From the NCBI GenBank assembly GCA_964564545.1, contig CAZMBP010000124.1, forward strand, positions 1 to 64,000: a stretch of DNA of 64,000 bases, given 5' to 3'. The position numbers and the translations under genes are program-made. Source of the DNA: CAJQQY01 sp964564545 (GTDB lineage Bacteria > Bacteroidota > Bacteroidia > Chitinophagales > Saprospiraceae). Positions 25,772 through 35,177 of the stretch are shown piece by piece (positions within the stretch are counted from its first letter, which is position 1; every line of letters begins with the position of its first letter). A model generated the notes under the pieces. That model had not been told where the DNA came from and did no database searches. It saw only the letters and a program-made list of their open reading frames with translations.

Positions 25772-25822
25772 AAGGTGAAAAGTTTTTATGATTGATTATA
25801 AAATGTAATAAGTGAATATTCG

Positions 25823-25854
25823 CAAAATTAGAAGAAAATTTAGCATTCTTGAAA
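25823..25854 (-). promoter_or_regulatory. Promoter of the cupredoxin/T9SS gene
   Basis: Minus strand: TTTC (25851-25854), 20 bp, TAATTTTG (25823-25830). It nearly matches TTTG-N19-21-TAnnTTTG and lies about 52 bp upstream of the start codon. Confidence 0.6.
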
Positions 25855-26024
25855 TATGGAGGTAGTTATTATTGATTGATTAAATACATTAACATTATAG
25901 CAAGATTTTTTCATGAAAATTGTAATGAAATTATATTAATTCTAAATAACAAAGAATTTTATTTTGTAGAATAAATGTTAATAACTACCTGGCCAAATTT
26001 AATATTGAATTATCAGAGAATTTT

Positions 26025-26032
26025 TATCTTTG
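26025..26032 (+). promoter_or_regulatory. -7 box TATCTTTG of the TonB-dependent receptor gene
   Basis: TATCTTTGCG exactly fits the -7 consensus, with a TTGA about 17 bp upstream as a weak -33. The leader to the ATG at 26067 is about 30 bp. It diverges from the promoter at 25823-25854. Confidence 0.65.
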
Positions 26033-26066
26033 CGCCGTATTTAATTTTAAACCAAAATTTAAATTA

Positions 26067-29000
26067 ATGATGAAAAAACTACTTATTGTTTTTTGTAGCA
26101 TTTTTATGGTAGTAGCAGCCTTTGGACAAGGTAGCACTACTTCTTCTACTAATGGTAGGGTTACGGACACTAATGGTGATCCTTTACCTGGCGCCAATGT
26201 AACAGCGATTAACCAATCTACGGGAGCATTTTACGGAAATAGCACCGATCCAGATGGTTATTACCGAATTTCCAACATGAAAGTTGGAGGACCTTATACG
26301 ATTACTGTAAGTTATACTGGGTTTTCTGATAACGTAAAAGAAAATATTTACTTAAAGTTAGGAGAGCCATTCAGGTATAATGTTCAAATGTCTGACTCAA
26401 ATGTTAATTTAGGAGAAGTTGTGATTTTAGCAACTAAAGTATTTCCTGGTCAAACAAATGGAGCATCTACATCTATCTCAGATGAAGACATTGACATTTT
26501 ACCTACGTTGAATCGAGACTTAAATGACTTCACAAGATTAACTCCTCAAGCTAAAGAATCATTTGGTGGAGGTTTTTCTATTGCTGGTATGAATAATAAA
26601 TTCAATGCAGTATATATTGATGGAGCTGTAAACAATGATGTTTTCGGTTTGGCTGATAACGGAACAAATGGAGGACAAACAGGAATCTCACCTTTTAGTG
26701 TAGATATCTTGGATCAAATTCAAGTTGTAGTTTCTCCTTATGATGTTACTTTAGGTGGTTTCGCCGGTGGTGGAATCAATGCTGTAACGAAGAGTGGAAC
26801 TAATGAATTTAAAGGAACTGCTTATTTCTTCAACCAAAACGAAAGTTTAGCTGGAAAAACTAGTGGAGCTTTAATTGATCGAATTGGTGGAACGGATGAT
26901 GACAGAGAAAAATTAGATGAGTTTAATCAAAACATTTATGGTTTCTCTGTAGGTGGACCAATCATTAAAGATAAAGTTCATTTCTTTACTAATGTTGAGA
27001 TTCAAAAAGATGAAACACCAGTTCCATTTGAATTCGGATCTTATGATGGAAATAGCTCTGAATCAGATATTAATACACTTAGTTCTTTTTTACGTGATAC
27101 TTACGGTTATGATGCTGGTGGATTTGGAAGTAAAGTTGATGAGTTGTCAGGTGTGAAATTCTTTGGAAAATTGGATTTCAACATCAATAAAAATAATAAA
27201 TTGACTTTAAGACACCAATACACAAAAGCTGAACAAACTAACGTATTTGGTTCTAATGATAGAACGATTAACTTCGAAAACAATGGTGTATTTTTCCCAA
27301 CGACTACTAACTCTTCTGCAATTGAGTTGAGTACAACTATTGGAAATAGTGCTTCTAATAACCTTGTAATTGGTTATACCTCTGTATTTGATGATAGAGA
27401 TCCTATTGGAAATGATTTTCCTTACATGATCATTGATGATGGAGAAGGACAAATTAGAGTTGGAAGTGAGCAATTTTCTACAGCTAACCAGTTAGATCAG
27501 AAAATTTTCACTTTGACGAATAATTTCAAATTATACAAAGGAAAGCACACATTTACTTTTGGTACGCATAATGAGTTCTATGATATTTATAACTTATTTA
27601 TCCGTCAGAACTTTGGAGTATATGAGTATGACTCATTATCTCAAGTATTAGATCAAATGCCAGCATCAGACTATGAGCGTTCTTACTCATTAGTTGATAA
27701 TATTACAGGTGACGGATCTGCTGCTGGGTCAGCTTTCAATGCTATCCAATTTGGTTTGTATGCACAAGATGAGATCCAGATTCAAGATAACTTTACTTTG
27801 ACTGCTGGACTTAGAATTGATATTCCTTTTATTACTACTGAGCAAGATGTTGCTAGTGATTTCGAAAGTACTTTACGAGATTCTATCGGAACCGCATATG
27901 ATATAGAAGGAGCAGAGGTTGGAAAATTACCACAAGGTCAAATCATGTTCTCTCCAAGAGTTGGATTTAACTATGATGTAATGAATGATAAGTCTCTTGT
28001 TGTTCGTGGTGGATTAGGAATCTTCACAAGTAGAGTACCCTTCGTATGGCCTGGTGGAGCATTTAACAATAATGGATTAACTGTTGGTGGTGTGGATACA
28101 GATGGGATTGATGGAGACATCGTTTTCCAACCTGGTATCAATGACCAATATGTAGCTGATGATTTTGCAGTACCTTCTGGTCAAGTAGATTTATTTGCAA
28201 GTGACTTTAAATACCCTCAAGTATTTAGAACAAGCTTAGCTGTGGATAAAAACTTCACAAATGGATGGTCTGTATCATTAGAAGGTATTTATACAAAAAC
28301 ACTTAACAATGTTTTTTACCAAAATATCAACTCTGATCCAACTGTTGATTTCAATTGGACTGGCGGACCAGATAACCGACCAGTATATACTAGAAATAGC
28401 TTAGATGAAAGATATACTGCAATTTACTATGCAACTAATACTAATGAAGGTTCTTCTTCAAGTATTACATTATCTACTACTAAAGAATTTGACTTCGGAT
28501 TAAACTTCTTCGCAGCTTATACATACGGTAACTCTACTTCTATTTTTGAAGGAACTTCTTCTCAAAATTCTTCTCAATGGAGAGGAGCATTCAATGTAGA
28601 TGGAAGAAATAATGCACCTCTAGGTCGATCTGACTTTGCATTAGGAAGTAGAATTGTAAGTGCAGTTAGTTATGTTTCTGATTGGACAAATGATGGTCGT
28701 TATAATACAACTGTTTCTCTTTTCTACGAAGGACAGTCTGGTGATCCTTACTCTTACGTTTACAATAATAGAAGCGCAAGAAATATCAATAATGAAACAG
28801 GAAGTACAAGTAGAAATAGAAGTTTGATTTGGATTCCTGCTGATGCTAGCGAAATCAACTTAATAGATGATACTCAATGGGCAGCACTTGATAAATTCAT
28901 TGAAGAGGATAAATACTTAAGTGAAAACAGAGGTTCTTATGCTGAGAAAAATGGTTCTAGAGCTCCTTTCGTTTCTCAAATTGATTTGAAAATCTTACAA

Positions 29001-29258
29001 GATTTAGGATTCAAAAATCACAAAATTCAATTGTCTTTCGACGTTTTCAACGTGGCTAACTTAATCAATAAAAACTGGGGAGTTGTATACAACAATCCAT
29101 TTGATTACAGATTGATCAACTTTGAAGGATACGATACTGATGGAAAAACTCCTTTATTCTCTTTCACAGAAGAGGACTTAGGTAATGACCGATTCAATAT
29201 CAATGATAGACTTTCAAGATTTAGAGCACGAGTTGGAATTAGATATATTTTTAACTAA
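26067..29258 (+). CDS. TonB-dependent receptor, Oar-like large outer membrane protein
   Basis: 1063 residues. The signal peptide ends near AFGQG (residue 22). Residues about 27-120 are a CarboxypepD_reg-like domain (GRVTDTNGDPLPGANV, DPDGYYRISNMKVGG). A plug follows (about 130-250, FSIAGMNNKFNAVYIDGAVNND; GGFAGGGINAVTKSGTN), then a long barrel ending in VGIRYIFN with a terminal aromatic. Length and the plug wording resemble Oar-type and other SusC-independent TonB receptors. No SusD-like gene follows. It is transcribed divergently from the cupredoxin protein, which makes a shared role in metal or nutrient capture possible, but this is inference. The start could also be the second ATG, at 26070. 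Confidence 0.9.
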   Translation: MMKKLLIVFCSIFMVVAAFGQGSTTSSTNGRVTDTNGDPLPGANVTAINQSTGAFYGNSTDPDGYYRISNMKVGGPYTITVSYTGFSDNVKENIYLKLGEPFRYNVQMSDSNVNLGEVVILATKVFPGQTNGASTSISDEDIDILPTLNRDLNDFTRLTPQAKESFGGGFSIAGMNNKFNAVYIDGAVNNDVFGLADNGTNGGQTGISPFSVDILDQIQVVVSPYDVTLGGFAGGGINAVTKSGTNEFKGTAYFFNQNESLAGKTSGALIDRIGGTDDDREKLDEFNQNIYGFSVGGPIIKDKVHFFTNVEIQKDETPVPFEFGSYDGNSSESDINTLSSFLRDTYGYDAGGFGSKVDELSGVKFFGKLDFNINKNNKLTLRHQYTKAEQTNVFGSNDRTINFENNGVFFPTTTNSSAIELSTTIGNSASNNLVIGYTSVFDDRDPIGNDFPYMIIDDGEGQIRVGSEQFSTANQLDQKIFTLTNNFKLYKGKHTFTFGTHNEFYDIYNLFIRQNFGVYEYDSLSQVLDQMPASDYERSYSLVDNITGDGSAAGSAFNAIQFGLYAQDEIQIQDNFTLTAGLRIDIPFITTEQDVASDFESTLRDSIGTAYDIEGAEVGKLPQGQIMFSPRVGFNYDVMNDKSLVVRGGLGIFTSRVPFVWPGGAFNNNGLTVGGVDTDGIDGDIVFQPGINDQYVADDFAVPSGQVDLFASDFKYPQVFRTSLAVDKNFTNGWSVSLEGIYTKTLNNVFYQNINSDPTVDFNWTGGPDNRPVYTRNSLDERYTAIYYATNTNEGSSSSITLSTTKEFDFGLNFFAAYTYGNSTSIFEGTSSQNSSQWRGAFNVDGRNNAPLGRSDFALGSRIVSAVSYVSDWTNDGRYNTTVSLFYEGQSGDPYSYVYNNRSARNINNETGSTSRNRSLIWIPADASEINLIDDTQWAALDKFIEEDKYLSENRGSYAEKNGSRAPFVSQIDLKILQDLGFKNHKIQLSFDVFNVANLINKNWGVVYNNPFDYRLINFEGYDTDGKTPLFSFTEEDLGNDRFNINDRLSRFRARVGIRYIFN

Positions 29259-29285
29259 TCTCCATTAGTTCTTTAGAAAAAAATA

Positions 29286-29321
29286 GGAGCTATCTCTTTT
29301 GAGATAGCTCCATTTTTTTTG
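29286..29321 (+). terminator. Terminator after the TonB-dependent receptor gene
   Basis: Stem GGAGCTATCTC / GAGATAGCTCC with a TTTT loop, followed by a run of eight T; 27 bp after the stop codon. Confidence 0.93.
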
Positions 29322-29342
29322 TTCTTTTATCTAAAGGAGAAG

Positions 29343-30275
29343 TTATTTTTTAGGCAAAAATACCTCAGCCATCATACATCTAGCACTACCTCCTCCTAAA
29401 GTTTCTATTGCCTCAATCGGGCTATACAAAATTTTCGTTCGCATTTCAATTTCTTTAATTTGTTCCTCGGTTAATGATTCGAAGGCTTGTTGCGACATAA
29501 CTAAGTAAGTCTCACCAGCGTCATTCCTCACTTGCAACATATTGCCAGCAAATGACAAAATCTGTTCAAATGAGATATCAATAACCGTTTTGTTTGTTTT
29601 TTCAAAAAGATCTAATAACATCTTTTTTTGTGCTTCATCCTTGATCGTACTCAGCCCAATCACAACAAAATCTTCTCCCAAAGCCATCATCACATTGGTA
29701 TGATAAATGTCTTCTCCGTTGGCATCAACTGATTGAAACACTACTTTTTGAAAACCAATAAATTCACAAAAAATATCTAACAAACCTTCATCTGTTCGAG
29801 GACTAGTACATGCATAACAAATCTTATTTACTCGATCTAAAATCATGCTTCCTGTTCCTTCCAAGAATCGATTTTCTTCTTCAAATTTTTCCAATCGATA
29901 AATTTCGGTAAGCGTAAAATCCTCTGTTAATTTTTCCAACACATCATCTCGTCTTTCTTTTCTTCTTATTTCAGAATACATAGGATAGGTGATCACAGCA
30001 CCATTCTGATGGAAAGAAACCCAATTATTTGGAAAAACAGCATCAGGTTTGATTGGGGTAGCGGTATCTTCGAAAACCATGACATTGATGCCTTCTTTTC
30101 TCATTTTTGAAACAAAATTATCGAACTCTTCCATTGCCATCTTTTTTATCTCATCAGGAGTATGGTATTTGGCTTTGGTTTGGAAAGAATTATTTGCAGC
30201 CGTTTCTTCATTAAACCCAAAATTGGTTGGTCGAACCATTAGGATATTGGAGGTAGTTTGTTGACGTTGATTCAT
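29343..30275 (-). CDS. ctlX: CtlX-type citrulline hydrolase / amidinotransferase-fold enzyme
   Basis: 310 residues of the pentein (amidinotransferase) fold: MVRPTNFGFNEETA, the AVFPNNWVSFH motif (catalytic Asp/His environment), FLEGTGSMILDR, YHTNVMMALGEDF (His) and the C-terminal GGGSARCMMAEVF with nucleophilic Cys. This arrangement matches the family annotated as citrulline utilisation hydrolase CtlX, which converts citrulline to ornithine, and related arginine-deiminase-like enzymes. No arginine or ornithine gene is adjacent, so the substrate remains inference. Single gene, cytoplasmic. Confidence 0.85.
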   Translation of the reverse strand: MNQRQQTTSNILMVRPTNFGFNEETAANNSFQTKAKYHTPDEIKKMAMEEFDNFVSKMRKEGINVMVFEDTATPIKPDAVFPNNWVSFHQNGAVITYPMYSEIRRKERRDDVLEKLTEDFTLTEIYRLEKFEEENRFLEGTGSMILDRVNKICYACTSPRTDEGLLDIFCEFIGFQKVVFQSVDANGEDIYHTNVMMALGEDFVVIGLSTIKDEAQKKMLLDLFEKTNKTVIDISFEQILSFAGNMLQVRNDAGETYLVMSQQAFESLTEEQIKEIEMRTKILYSPIEAIETLGGGSARCMMAEVFLPKK

Positions 30276-30330
30276 TAATTACTTTTTAATATTTAGTTTC
30301 TATAAAATAGTTGGTTAGTCAAAAAAAATG

Positions 30331-30338
30331 CAAATATA
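30331..30338 (-). promoter_or_regulatory. -7 box TATATTTG of the ctlX-like gene
   Basis: Minus-strand TATATTTG followed by C fits TAnnTTTG, about 56 bp upstream of the ATG. A TTTT at 19 bp spacing (30358-30361) is a partial -33. Confidence 0.5.
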
Positions 30339-30530
30339 ATTCAATCCATTTGGTTTAAAAACCGAAAATCCATCGAAATCAACCACTCCATAAATTAATT
30401 CCTACTTAACAAACATAATATTTGATCAAATAATAAAATGGAATAATATTTGACATCTAATTGATGTAATGACCTCTTTAACAAGTTTTTATAAATATGT
30501 TTTAAATTAATTAGTTAAAATCCTATAAAC

Positions 30531-31511
30531 ATGGGCAAATCCCTGACGATTATTATAAGTTTGATTCTATTGGTAAGTCTTGGCATTTTTAGTGCAATTC
30601 AAGTAAAAAAATTGAATAAAACTAAAACCCACCTTTCTGAGCAATTAAAAAATATTGACAACTTAGAAAGTACAATTGAATCTGAAAAAGAAGATAAAAT
30701 TCTTCTTACTCAATTGAATACTGATTTACAAGATGAAAATCAAATTCTTCGAGACAGTATTATTAAGTTAAATGGAATCATTGCTGACTTAAGAAGAAAG
30801 GTGCAACAACAGGATGCCCTTATCGCAGAATTACAAGGCAAAGTAAATTACCTACAATCGCAGTATGATTCGAAAAAGCAGGACATAGCACTTTTATCAA
30901 GAAAAGAAATTGTAGATAAAAATGCCATATCAGCAATCGAAGCTGAGAAAGCTTTGATCAAAGAACAGATTGATAATTTTCAATCGGAGCAAAATGATAT
31001 GATGACTGTTAAGATGGAAACGGAGAGCATAATCCAAGATAAAATGGAAAGCGAAGATCGTTTCCGAAAAATCGTTGACTTGGTAAATAATACCCGAATT
31101 AAATTTCAAGATATCCAAATCAAAATGGATCCAACTGGACAGCCAGTTACACGATTGATTACCGAAGGAAAAAATTGGAAACATACTTCAATCAATTTTT
31201 TCATGAATCATGATGACACGAAGGTGTTGTTGGATGAAGAATTTTTGGTCAAAATAATTGACATGGATTTTCAAGAAGAAATTCCATTAGTTCAACCCAA
31301 TCCAATGGTGGCAGAAAAAGTAGAAGAAAAAATTGGAGCTCCATTTTACTTCGATGGTAACTTGGTAGAAATCAATTATAATAATAGTAAACCTAAACGA
31401 GGTAAAAATTTTGAAGTACAAGTTTATTACAAAAGTGATGACGGAGAAGAATATTTATTACTTGATGGAGTGAAGCAATTTATTCGAGACGGTAATATCG
31501 TGGGACTATAA
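30531..31511 (+). CDS. Membrane-anchored coiled-coil protein of unknown function
   Basis: 326 residues. One N-terminal membrane helix (about 5-24, LTIIISLILLVSLGIFSAI) is followed by a long coiled coil from about 27 to 190 with clear heptads (LRRKVQQQDALIAELQGKVNYLQ). The C-terminal 130 residues form a globular beta-rich domain (ISINFFMNHDD-like strands, GKNFEVQVYYKSDDGEEYLL). It is probably periplasmic. I recognise no family. It is transcribed alone and ends in a good terminator. Confidence 0.75.
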   Translation: MGKSLTIIISLILLVSLGIFSAIQVKKLNKTKTHLSEQLKNIDNLESTIESEKEDKILLTQLNTDLQDENQILRDSIIKLNGIIADLRRKVQQQDALIAELQGKVNYLQSQYDSKKQDIALLSRKEIVDKNAISAIEAEKALIKEQIDNFQSEQNDMMTVKMETESIIQDKMESEDRFRKIVDLVNNTRIKFQDIQIKMDPTGQPVTRLITEGKNWKHTSINFFMNHDDTKVLLDEEFLVKIIDMDFQEEIPLVQPNPMVAEKVEEKIGAPFYFDGNLVEINYNNSKPKRGKNFEVQVYYKSDDGEEYLLLDGVKQFIRDGNIVGL

Positions 31512-31560
31512 TTTCTCACACAAAAGGGTTTCTAATCCCATTTTAACATACTAATTCAGT

Positions 31561-31594
31561 AAGGCAGTACGATTAATTTTGTACTGCTTTTTTT
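31561..31594 (+). terminator. Terminator after the coiled-coil gene
   Basis: AAGGCAGTAC and GTACTGCTTT pair around GATTAATTTT, followed by a T-run that merges with the inverted-repeat element beginning at 31593. Confidence 0.85.
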
Positions 31595-31753
31595 AACCCC
31601 CGACCCCTAAAGGGGAGTTTTGGCTTTCCTTTCGTTAGAATATAACTTTCATTGATTTAAGGCTTTTACTCAAAGGAAGAATGGTGAACTTTTTTTAAGA
31701 TAGTTCATTTCTTAAAGGAAAGCCAAAACTCCCCTTTAGGGGGCGGGGGTTAA
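31593..31753. mobile_element. 161-bp element with 40-bp terminal inverted repeats (MITE-like)
   Basis: The arms 31593-31632 and 31714-31753 are reverse complements over 40 bp with one mismatch. Both outer ends read TTAACCCCC, and each arm contains the sub-palindrome CCCCTAAAGGGG. The 81-bp centre is AT-rich and non-coding. The right arm overlaps the stop codon of the ZIP gene (31750-31752). No target duplication longer than TTAA is clear. It could be a non-autonomous element or a long transcription-ending hairpin. Confidence 0.65.
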
Positions 31754-32511
31754 TGTATAGTCAATATCGCCATTCCAATCCCAATCAAAATCGCGATCAA
31801 CTTTCTAATCGAAATACTATGATGTTCTGCACTTTCCACTTCAAAAAGAATGGTTGTAGCAATATGCAAAAATGAACCAATCACAAAAGCGACTACAAGG
31901 TTTTGTCGCTCCATAGTAAGCACTCCATTTTCAGTCAAAATTTTTCCAACATAAGCACCTAATGGAGACATTGATGCAAAGACGATTAATGCAAAAATGA
32001 TCCATGATTTTTTAAAATCAGAAATCAGAAATAATAAAACTAATGCAAAAGCCGCCGGTGCTTTATGCAAAACAATTCCCCACAGCAAATGACCATGATG
32101 GTTGTGAGCATGAATACTTTCATTTTCCAAAGGGACTCCTTCAAAAAATGCATGAATACTCAAGCCCAATAGAATCTGAATGGCAAACCCTGTTTTGCCA
32201 TGATGAGGCGCATGAATATGCCCATGTTCGACTCCCTTGGAAAGTTGTTCTAAGAATATTTGTATAAAAAAACCTAATAAAATTAACAATCCCACAGTAT
32301 TCCCGTGGCTAGAGATAACTTCAGATGAAGCGTTTGTTGGGTAAGAAAAAGCAACTGGCATCAAATGCAAAACCGAAATCCCTAAGATAAATGCGCCACT
32401 AAATGACAACACTAACTGTAATAACTTCTTATTATTTTTTTGGAAATAAAATGCCAATCCTCCGCCCAAAAGAACGCTAGAAAACAATATTAAATAATCT
32501 GGAAAATGCAA
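31750..32511 (-). CDS. ZIP family metal transporter
   Basis: 253 residues with about eight membrane segments. A His-rich cytoplasmic loop (EHGHIHAPHHG, near residue 97) precedes the ZIP signature: helix IV LSIHAFFEGVPL and helix V GIVLHKAPAAFALVL carry the metal-binding His/Glu residues. A second His cluster, HAHNHHGH, lies between them. It probably moves zinc or another divalent cation into the cytoplasm. The C-terminus ends inside the right arm of the inverted-repeat element. Monocistronic; the PAP2 gene lies 134 bp upstream. Confidence 0.92.
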   Translation of the reverse strand: MHFPDYLILFSSVLLGGGLAFYFQKNNKKLLQLVLSFSGAFILGISVLHLMPVAFSYPTNASSEVISSHGNTVGLLILLGFFIQIFLEQLSKGVEHGHIHAPHHGKTGFAIQILLGLSIHAFFEGVPLENESIHAHNHHGHLLWGIVLHKAPAAFALVLLFLISDFKKSWIIFALIVFASMSPLGAYVGKILTENGVLTMERQNLVVAFVIGSFLHIATTILFEVESAEHHSISIRKLIAILIGIGMAILTIH

Positions 32512-32645
32512 TACTTAATTTTTTTTATCAAAGAATAATAACTTCCTCTACGGTTATTTGTTCACCATAGTAGATGTGCCAGATTTTTATAGATAATTTG
32601 TACCTAAAATACCTATGAAAATCTGCAAATTTGTGGCGAGAAAAA

Positions 32646-33218
32646 TCAATCAAACTCCAATTTTTTCTCCTTAAAACTACCATAGAATGTAGCCATCAAA
32701 ATCCCCACAACTATCCCCAACATTGCTCCTGAAATCACATCTAACGGATAGTGGACACCAACATAAACTTGCCCATATGATATACTTGCGGCCCAAAATA
32801 TCAATACCCATTTTATCCAACGAAATCGAATTCCCAAAGTGAAAATCAGAAAGAATGCTAAAGCAAAATGATTAGTTGCATGAGAAGATGTATAACTATA
32901 TCCACCACCACAATTTACCTTTAGATCAACCATATCGGATATTCGAGGGTCATTGCAAGGACGAACTCGCTGCACATTTTTTTTAATTATTTGACTACTT
33001 AATGTATCCGAAATAGCAATGGTACCCAAAGCAAAAAGAAAAAGAAATACACCTTTCTTTCCAAAATTGATTAATAAAAAACTAATTAGGAAAATATAAG
33101 CAGGCAACCAAAAATATTTGCTACGCCAAATAGGCATTAGTGTATCTAACCAATCTGTAGTCCATACAGAATTAATTAGATGAAATAAATATTGGTCAAA
33201 TTGTAGTAACTCATTCAT
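32646..33218 (-). CDS. PAP2 family phosphatase (undecaprenyl-diphosphatase-like)
   Basis: 190 residues with five or six membrane helices and the three acid-phosphatase motifs: KKNVQRVRP (KxxxxxxRP), SYTSSHATNH (PSGH-like with SSHA) and VGVHYPLDVISG (SRxxxHxxxD-like, here GxHYPxD). It probably dephosphorylates a lipid diphosphate or phosphatidyl lipid at the periplasmic face. The strict motif-2 Pro-Ser-Gly is replaced by Ser-Ser, as in several PAP2 relatives. The leader is very short behind a -7 box. Confidence 0.9.
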   Translation of the reverse strand: MNELLQFDQYLFHLINSVWTTDWLDTLMPIWRSKYFWLPAYIFLISFLLINFGKKGVFLFLFALGTIAISDTLSSQIIKKNVQRVRPCNDPRISDMVDLKVNCGGGYSYTSSHATNHFALAFFLIFTLGIRFRWIKWVLIFWAASISYGQVYVGVHYPLDVISGAMLGIVVGILMATFYGSFKEKKLEFD

Positions 33219-33238
33219 TGTTATCGTATAAAAGTCAC

Positions 33239-33246
33239 CAAAGGTA
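33239..33246 (-). promoter_or_regulatory. -7 box TACCTTTG of the PAP2 gene
   Basis: Minus-strand TACCTTTGG is an exact TAnnTTTG match 21 bp upstream of the start codon, giving a leader of about 15 nt. Confidence 0.55.
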
Positions 33247-33436
33247 AAAAATTAGAATGGAGATTATATAACTATAATAAAGTCTAATTTATCATTCTAA
33301 TTTTACTACTCATCCTTGAATAAATTTATATCTTTACCCCAATACGAATCACATGTAATAAATACAGTTTTATAATCGTCTAAACTGTATCGTTTTTTCC
33401 CAAATATCGAGGTAATACAAATAACTTATAAATTCT

Positions 33437-34840
33437 ATGTCATTAATTAAATCAATCTCAGGAATCAGAGGAACTATTGGCGGTGCGGCAGGAGATAATC
33501 TTACCCCCCAAGATATTGTAGAATGTGCAGCAGCTTTTGGCTACTGGGTAATTCAAAAAACAAACAATCCTAAAATCGTTGTTGGACGAGATGCACGAAT
33601 CTCTGGCGAAATAGTTAATAGCTTGGTAGTCAGTACGTTACGTTCCCTTGGGATAGATGTGGTGGATCTTGGCTTATCAACAACTCCTACAGTTGAAGTA
33701 GCAGTTCCTATGGAAAATGCAGGCGCAGGAATAATCCTGACCGCAAGTCATAATCCTAAACAATGGAATGCTTTAAAATTGCTTAATAATAAAGGTGAAT
33801 TTATTTCAGCAGCAGATGCGACTGAATTTTTAGGACTTATTGAAGAAGGAAATATTGAATATGCTCCAGTTGAAAAATTAGGTTCTTATCGAAAAGATGA
33901 TACTTATATAAATAAGCATATTAATGCAATTTTGTCCCTTCCTTTGGTGACGATTGAAAAGGTAAAAGCAAAGAAATTCAAAGTAGTCGTTGACTGTGTA
34001 AATTCTACAGGAGCGATTTCGATTCCACCTCTTTTGGAAAAATTAGGATGTGAAGTTATTGTCATTAATGGAGAAGTAAATGGAAATTTTGCTCACAATC
34101 CTGAGCCACTTCCTGAGAACTTAAGACAACTTTCAGAAGCTGTGACTTCAAACCGAGCAGACTTAGGAATCGCAGTTGATCCCGATGTAGATCGCTTGGC
34201 ATTTGTTAGTGAAGACGGAGAAATGTTTGGAGAAGAATATACGTTAGTTACAGTTGCTGATTATATTTTGAAAAATACGCCAGAAGGTAAATCTAAAAAT
34301 ACAGTTTCTAATCTTTCTTCTACTAGAGCATTGCGAGATGTCACAGAAAAAAATGGAGGATCTTACACTTCTGCAGCCGTAGGTGAAGTGAATGTTGTTA
34401 ATCAAATGAAGGCAACAAATGCAGTTATAGGTGGAGAAGGAAATGGAGGAGTGATATATCCAGAATTGCATTATGGACGAGATGCTTTGGCAGGTGTAGC
34501 CTTGGTTTTATCTCAGTTAGCTGAGTTTGGGAAACCAATTTCTTGGTTAAGAAGAACTTACCCAAGTTATGTTATTTCAAAAAATAAAATTCAATTGACA
34601 CCAGAGATTAACTTGGATTTGATTTTTGAAAAACTACAAGAAAAATATAAAAACGAAGAATTGGATACTATCGATGGTTTAAAAATACTATTTGAATCAG
34701 ATTGGATTCATTTAAGGAAATCAAATACAGAACCGATTATTCGAATTTATAGTGAAAGTGCTTCAGAAGTCACAGCTAATAATTTGGCTAAAAAAATACA
34801 ACAGGATATTGCAGGTATTTTAAAACATGCAACCATCTAG
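33437..34840 (+). CDS. glmM: Phosphoglucosamine mutase
   Basis: 467 residues with all alpha-phosphohexomutase landmarks in order: SISGIRGTIG at the N-terminus, active-site phosphoserine Ser104 in TASHNPKQWNALK, the Mg2+ loop DPDVDRLAFV, the sugar-binding GEGNGGVIYP and the phosphate-binding RKSNTEPIIRIYSES. It interconverts glucosamine-6-phosphate and glucosamine-1-phosphate for UDP-GlcNAc and peptidoglycan synthesis. The N-terminal GIRGT wording and NGG loop favour GlmM over phosphomannomutase, though Bacteroidota enzymes can be dual. A possible -7 box TATCTTTA lies at 33329-33336. Single gene. Confidence 0.9.
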   Translation: MSLIKSISGIRGTIGGAAGDNLTPQDIVECAAAFGYWVIQKTNNPKIVVGRDARISGEIVNSLVVSTLRSLGIDVVDLGLSTTPTVEVAVPMENAGAGIILTASHNPKQWNALKLLNNKGEFISAADATEFLGLIEEGNIEYAPVEKLGSYRKDDTYINKHINAILSLPLVTIEKVKAKKFKVVVDCVNSTGAISIPPLLEKLGCEVIVINGEVNGNFAHNPEPLPENLRQLSEAVTSNRADLGIAVDPDVDRLAFVSEDGEMFGEEYTLVTVADYILKNTPEGKSKNTVSNLSSTRALRDVTEKNGGSYTSAAVGEVNVVNQMKATNAVIGGEGNGGVIYPELHYGRDALAGVALVLSQLAEFGKPISWLRRTYPSYVISKNKIQLTPEINLDLIFEKLQEKYKNEELDTIDGLKILFESDWIHLRKSNTEPIIRIYSESASEVTANNLAKKIQQDIAGILKHATI

Positions 34841-34865
34841 TTTGTATTTTAGTGAAAAATATTCA

Positions 34866-34908
34866 ATCCCGAATTTTGAGAGAATCGAAATTCGGGATTT
34901 CTTTTTTT
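34866..34908 (+). terminator. Terminator after glmM
   Basis: ATCCCGAATTT and AAATTCGGGAT form the stem, with a TTTCTTTTTTT tail 25 bp after the stop codon. The remaining 34909-35177 is non-coding and contains the next gene's promoter. Confidence 0.92.
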
Positions 34909-35069
34909 AGAAATAATTAATAATACCCTACCGCAAAGACAAGGATAGCTTTGTCTCTCCCTTCATCATAAATCAACAACAGAATTTCCCTAAAAAATCT
35001 GTTTTATATAAAATTCATTTCGTAATTTTAAATAATCAAAATCCCACCCTGCTTTTCCAAAAACTAACT

Positions 35070-35077
35070 TACTTTTG
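35070..35077 (+). promoter_or_regulatory. -7 box TACTTTTG of the class V aminotransferase operon
   Basis: TACTTTTGC fits the Bacteroidota -7 consensus and lies about 100 bp upstream of the ATG at 35178, leaving an AT-rich leader of roughly 95 nt. Confidence 0.5.
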
Positions 35078-35177
35078 CAATATATTTATAGAAAAACAAT
35101 TGAGATATCGCCAATTGATTTTCTAAATCAAAACTATATTTTACTATAAAAATCAAAATACTTTAAAACATACAAAA

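Noticed and set aside
32512..32645. Phrase ATCTGCAAATTTGTGGC that resembles a dispersed intergenic repeat
   Set aside because: Only one copy was seen in this window, so repeat status cannot be supported.
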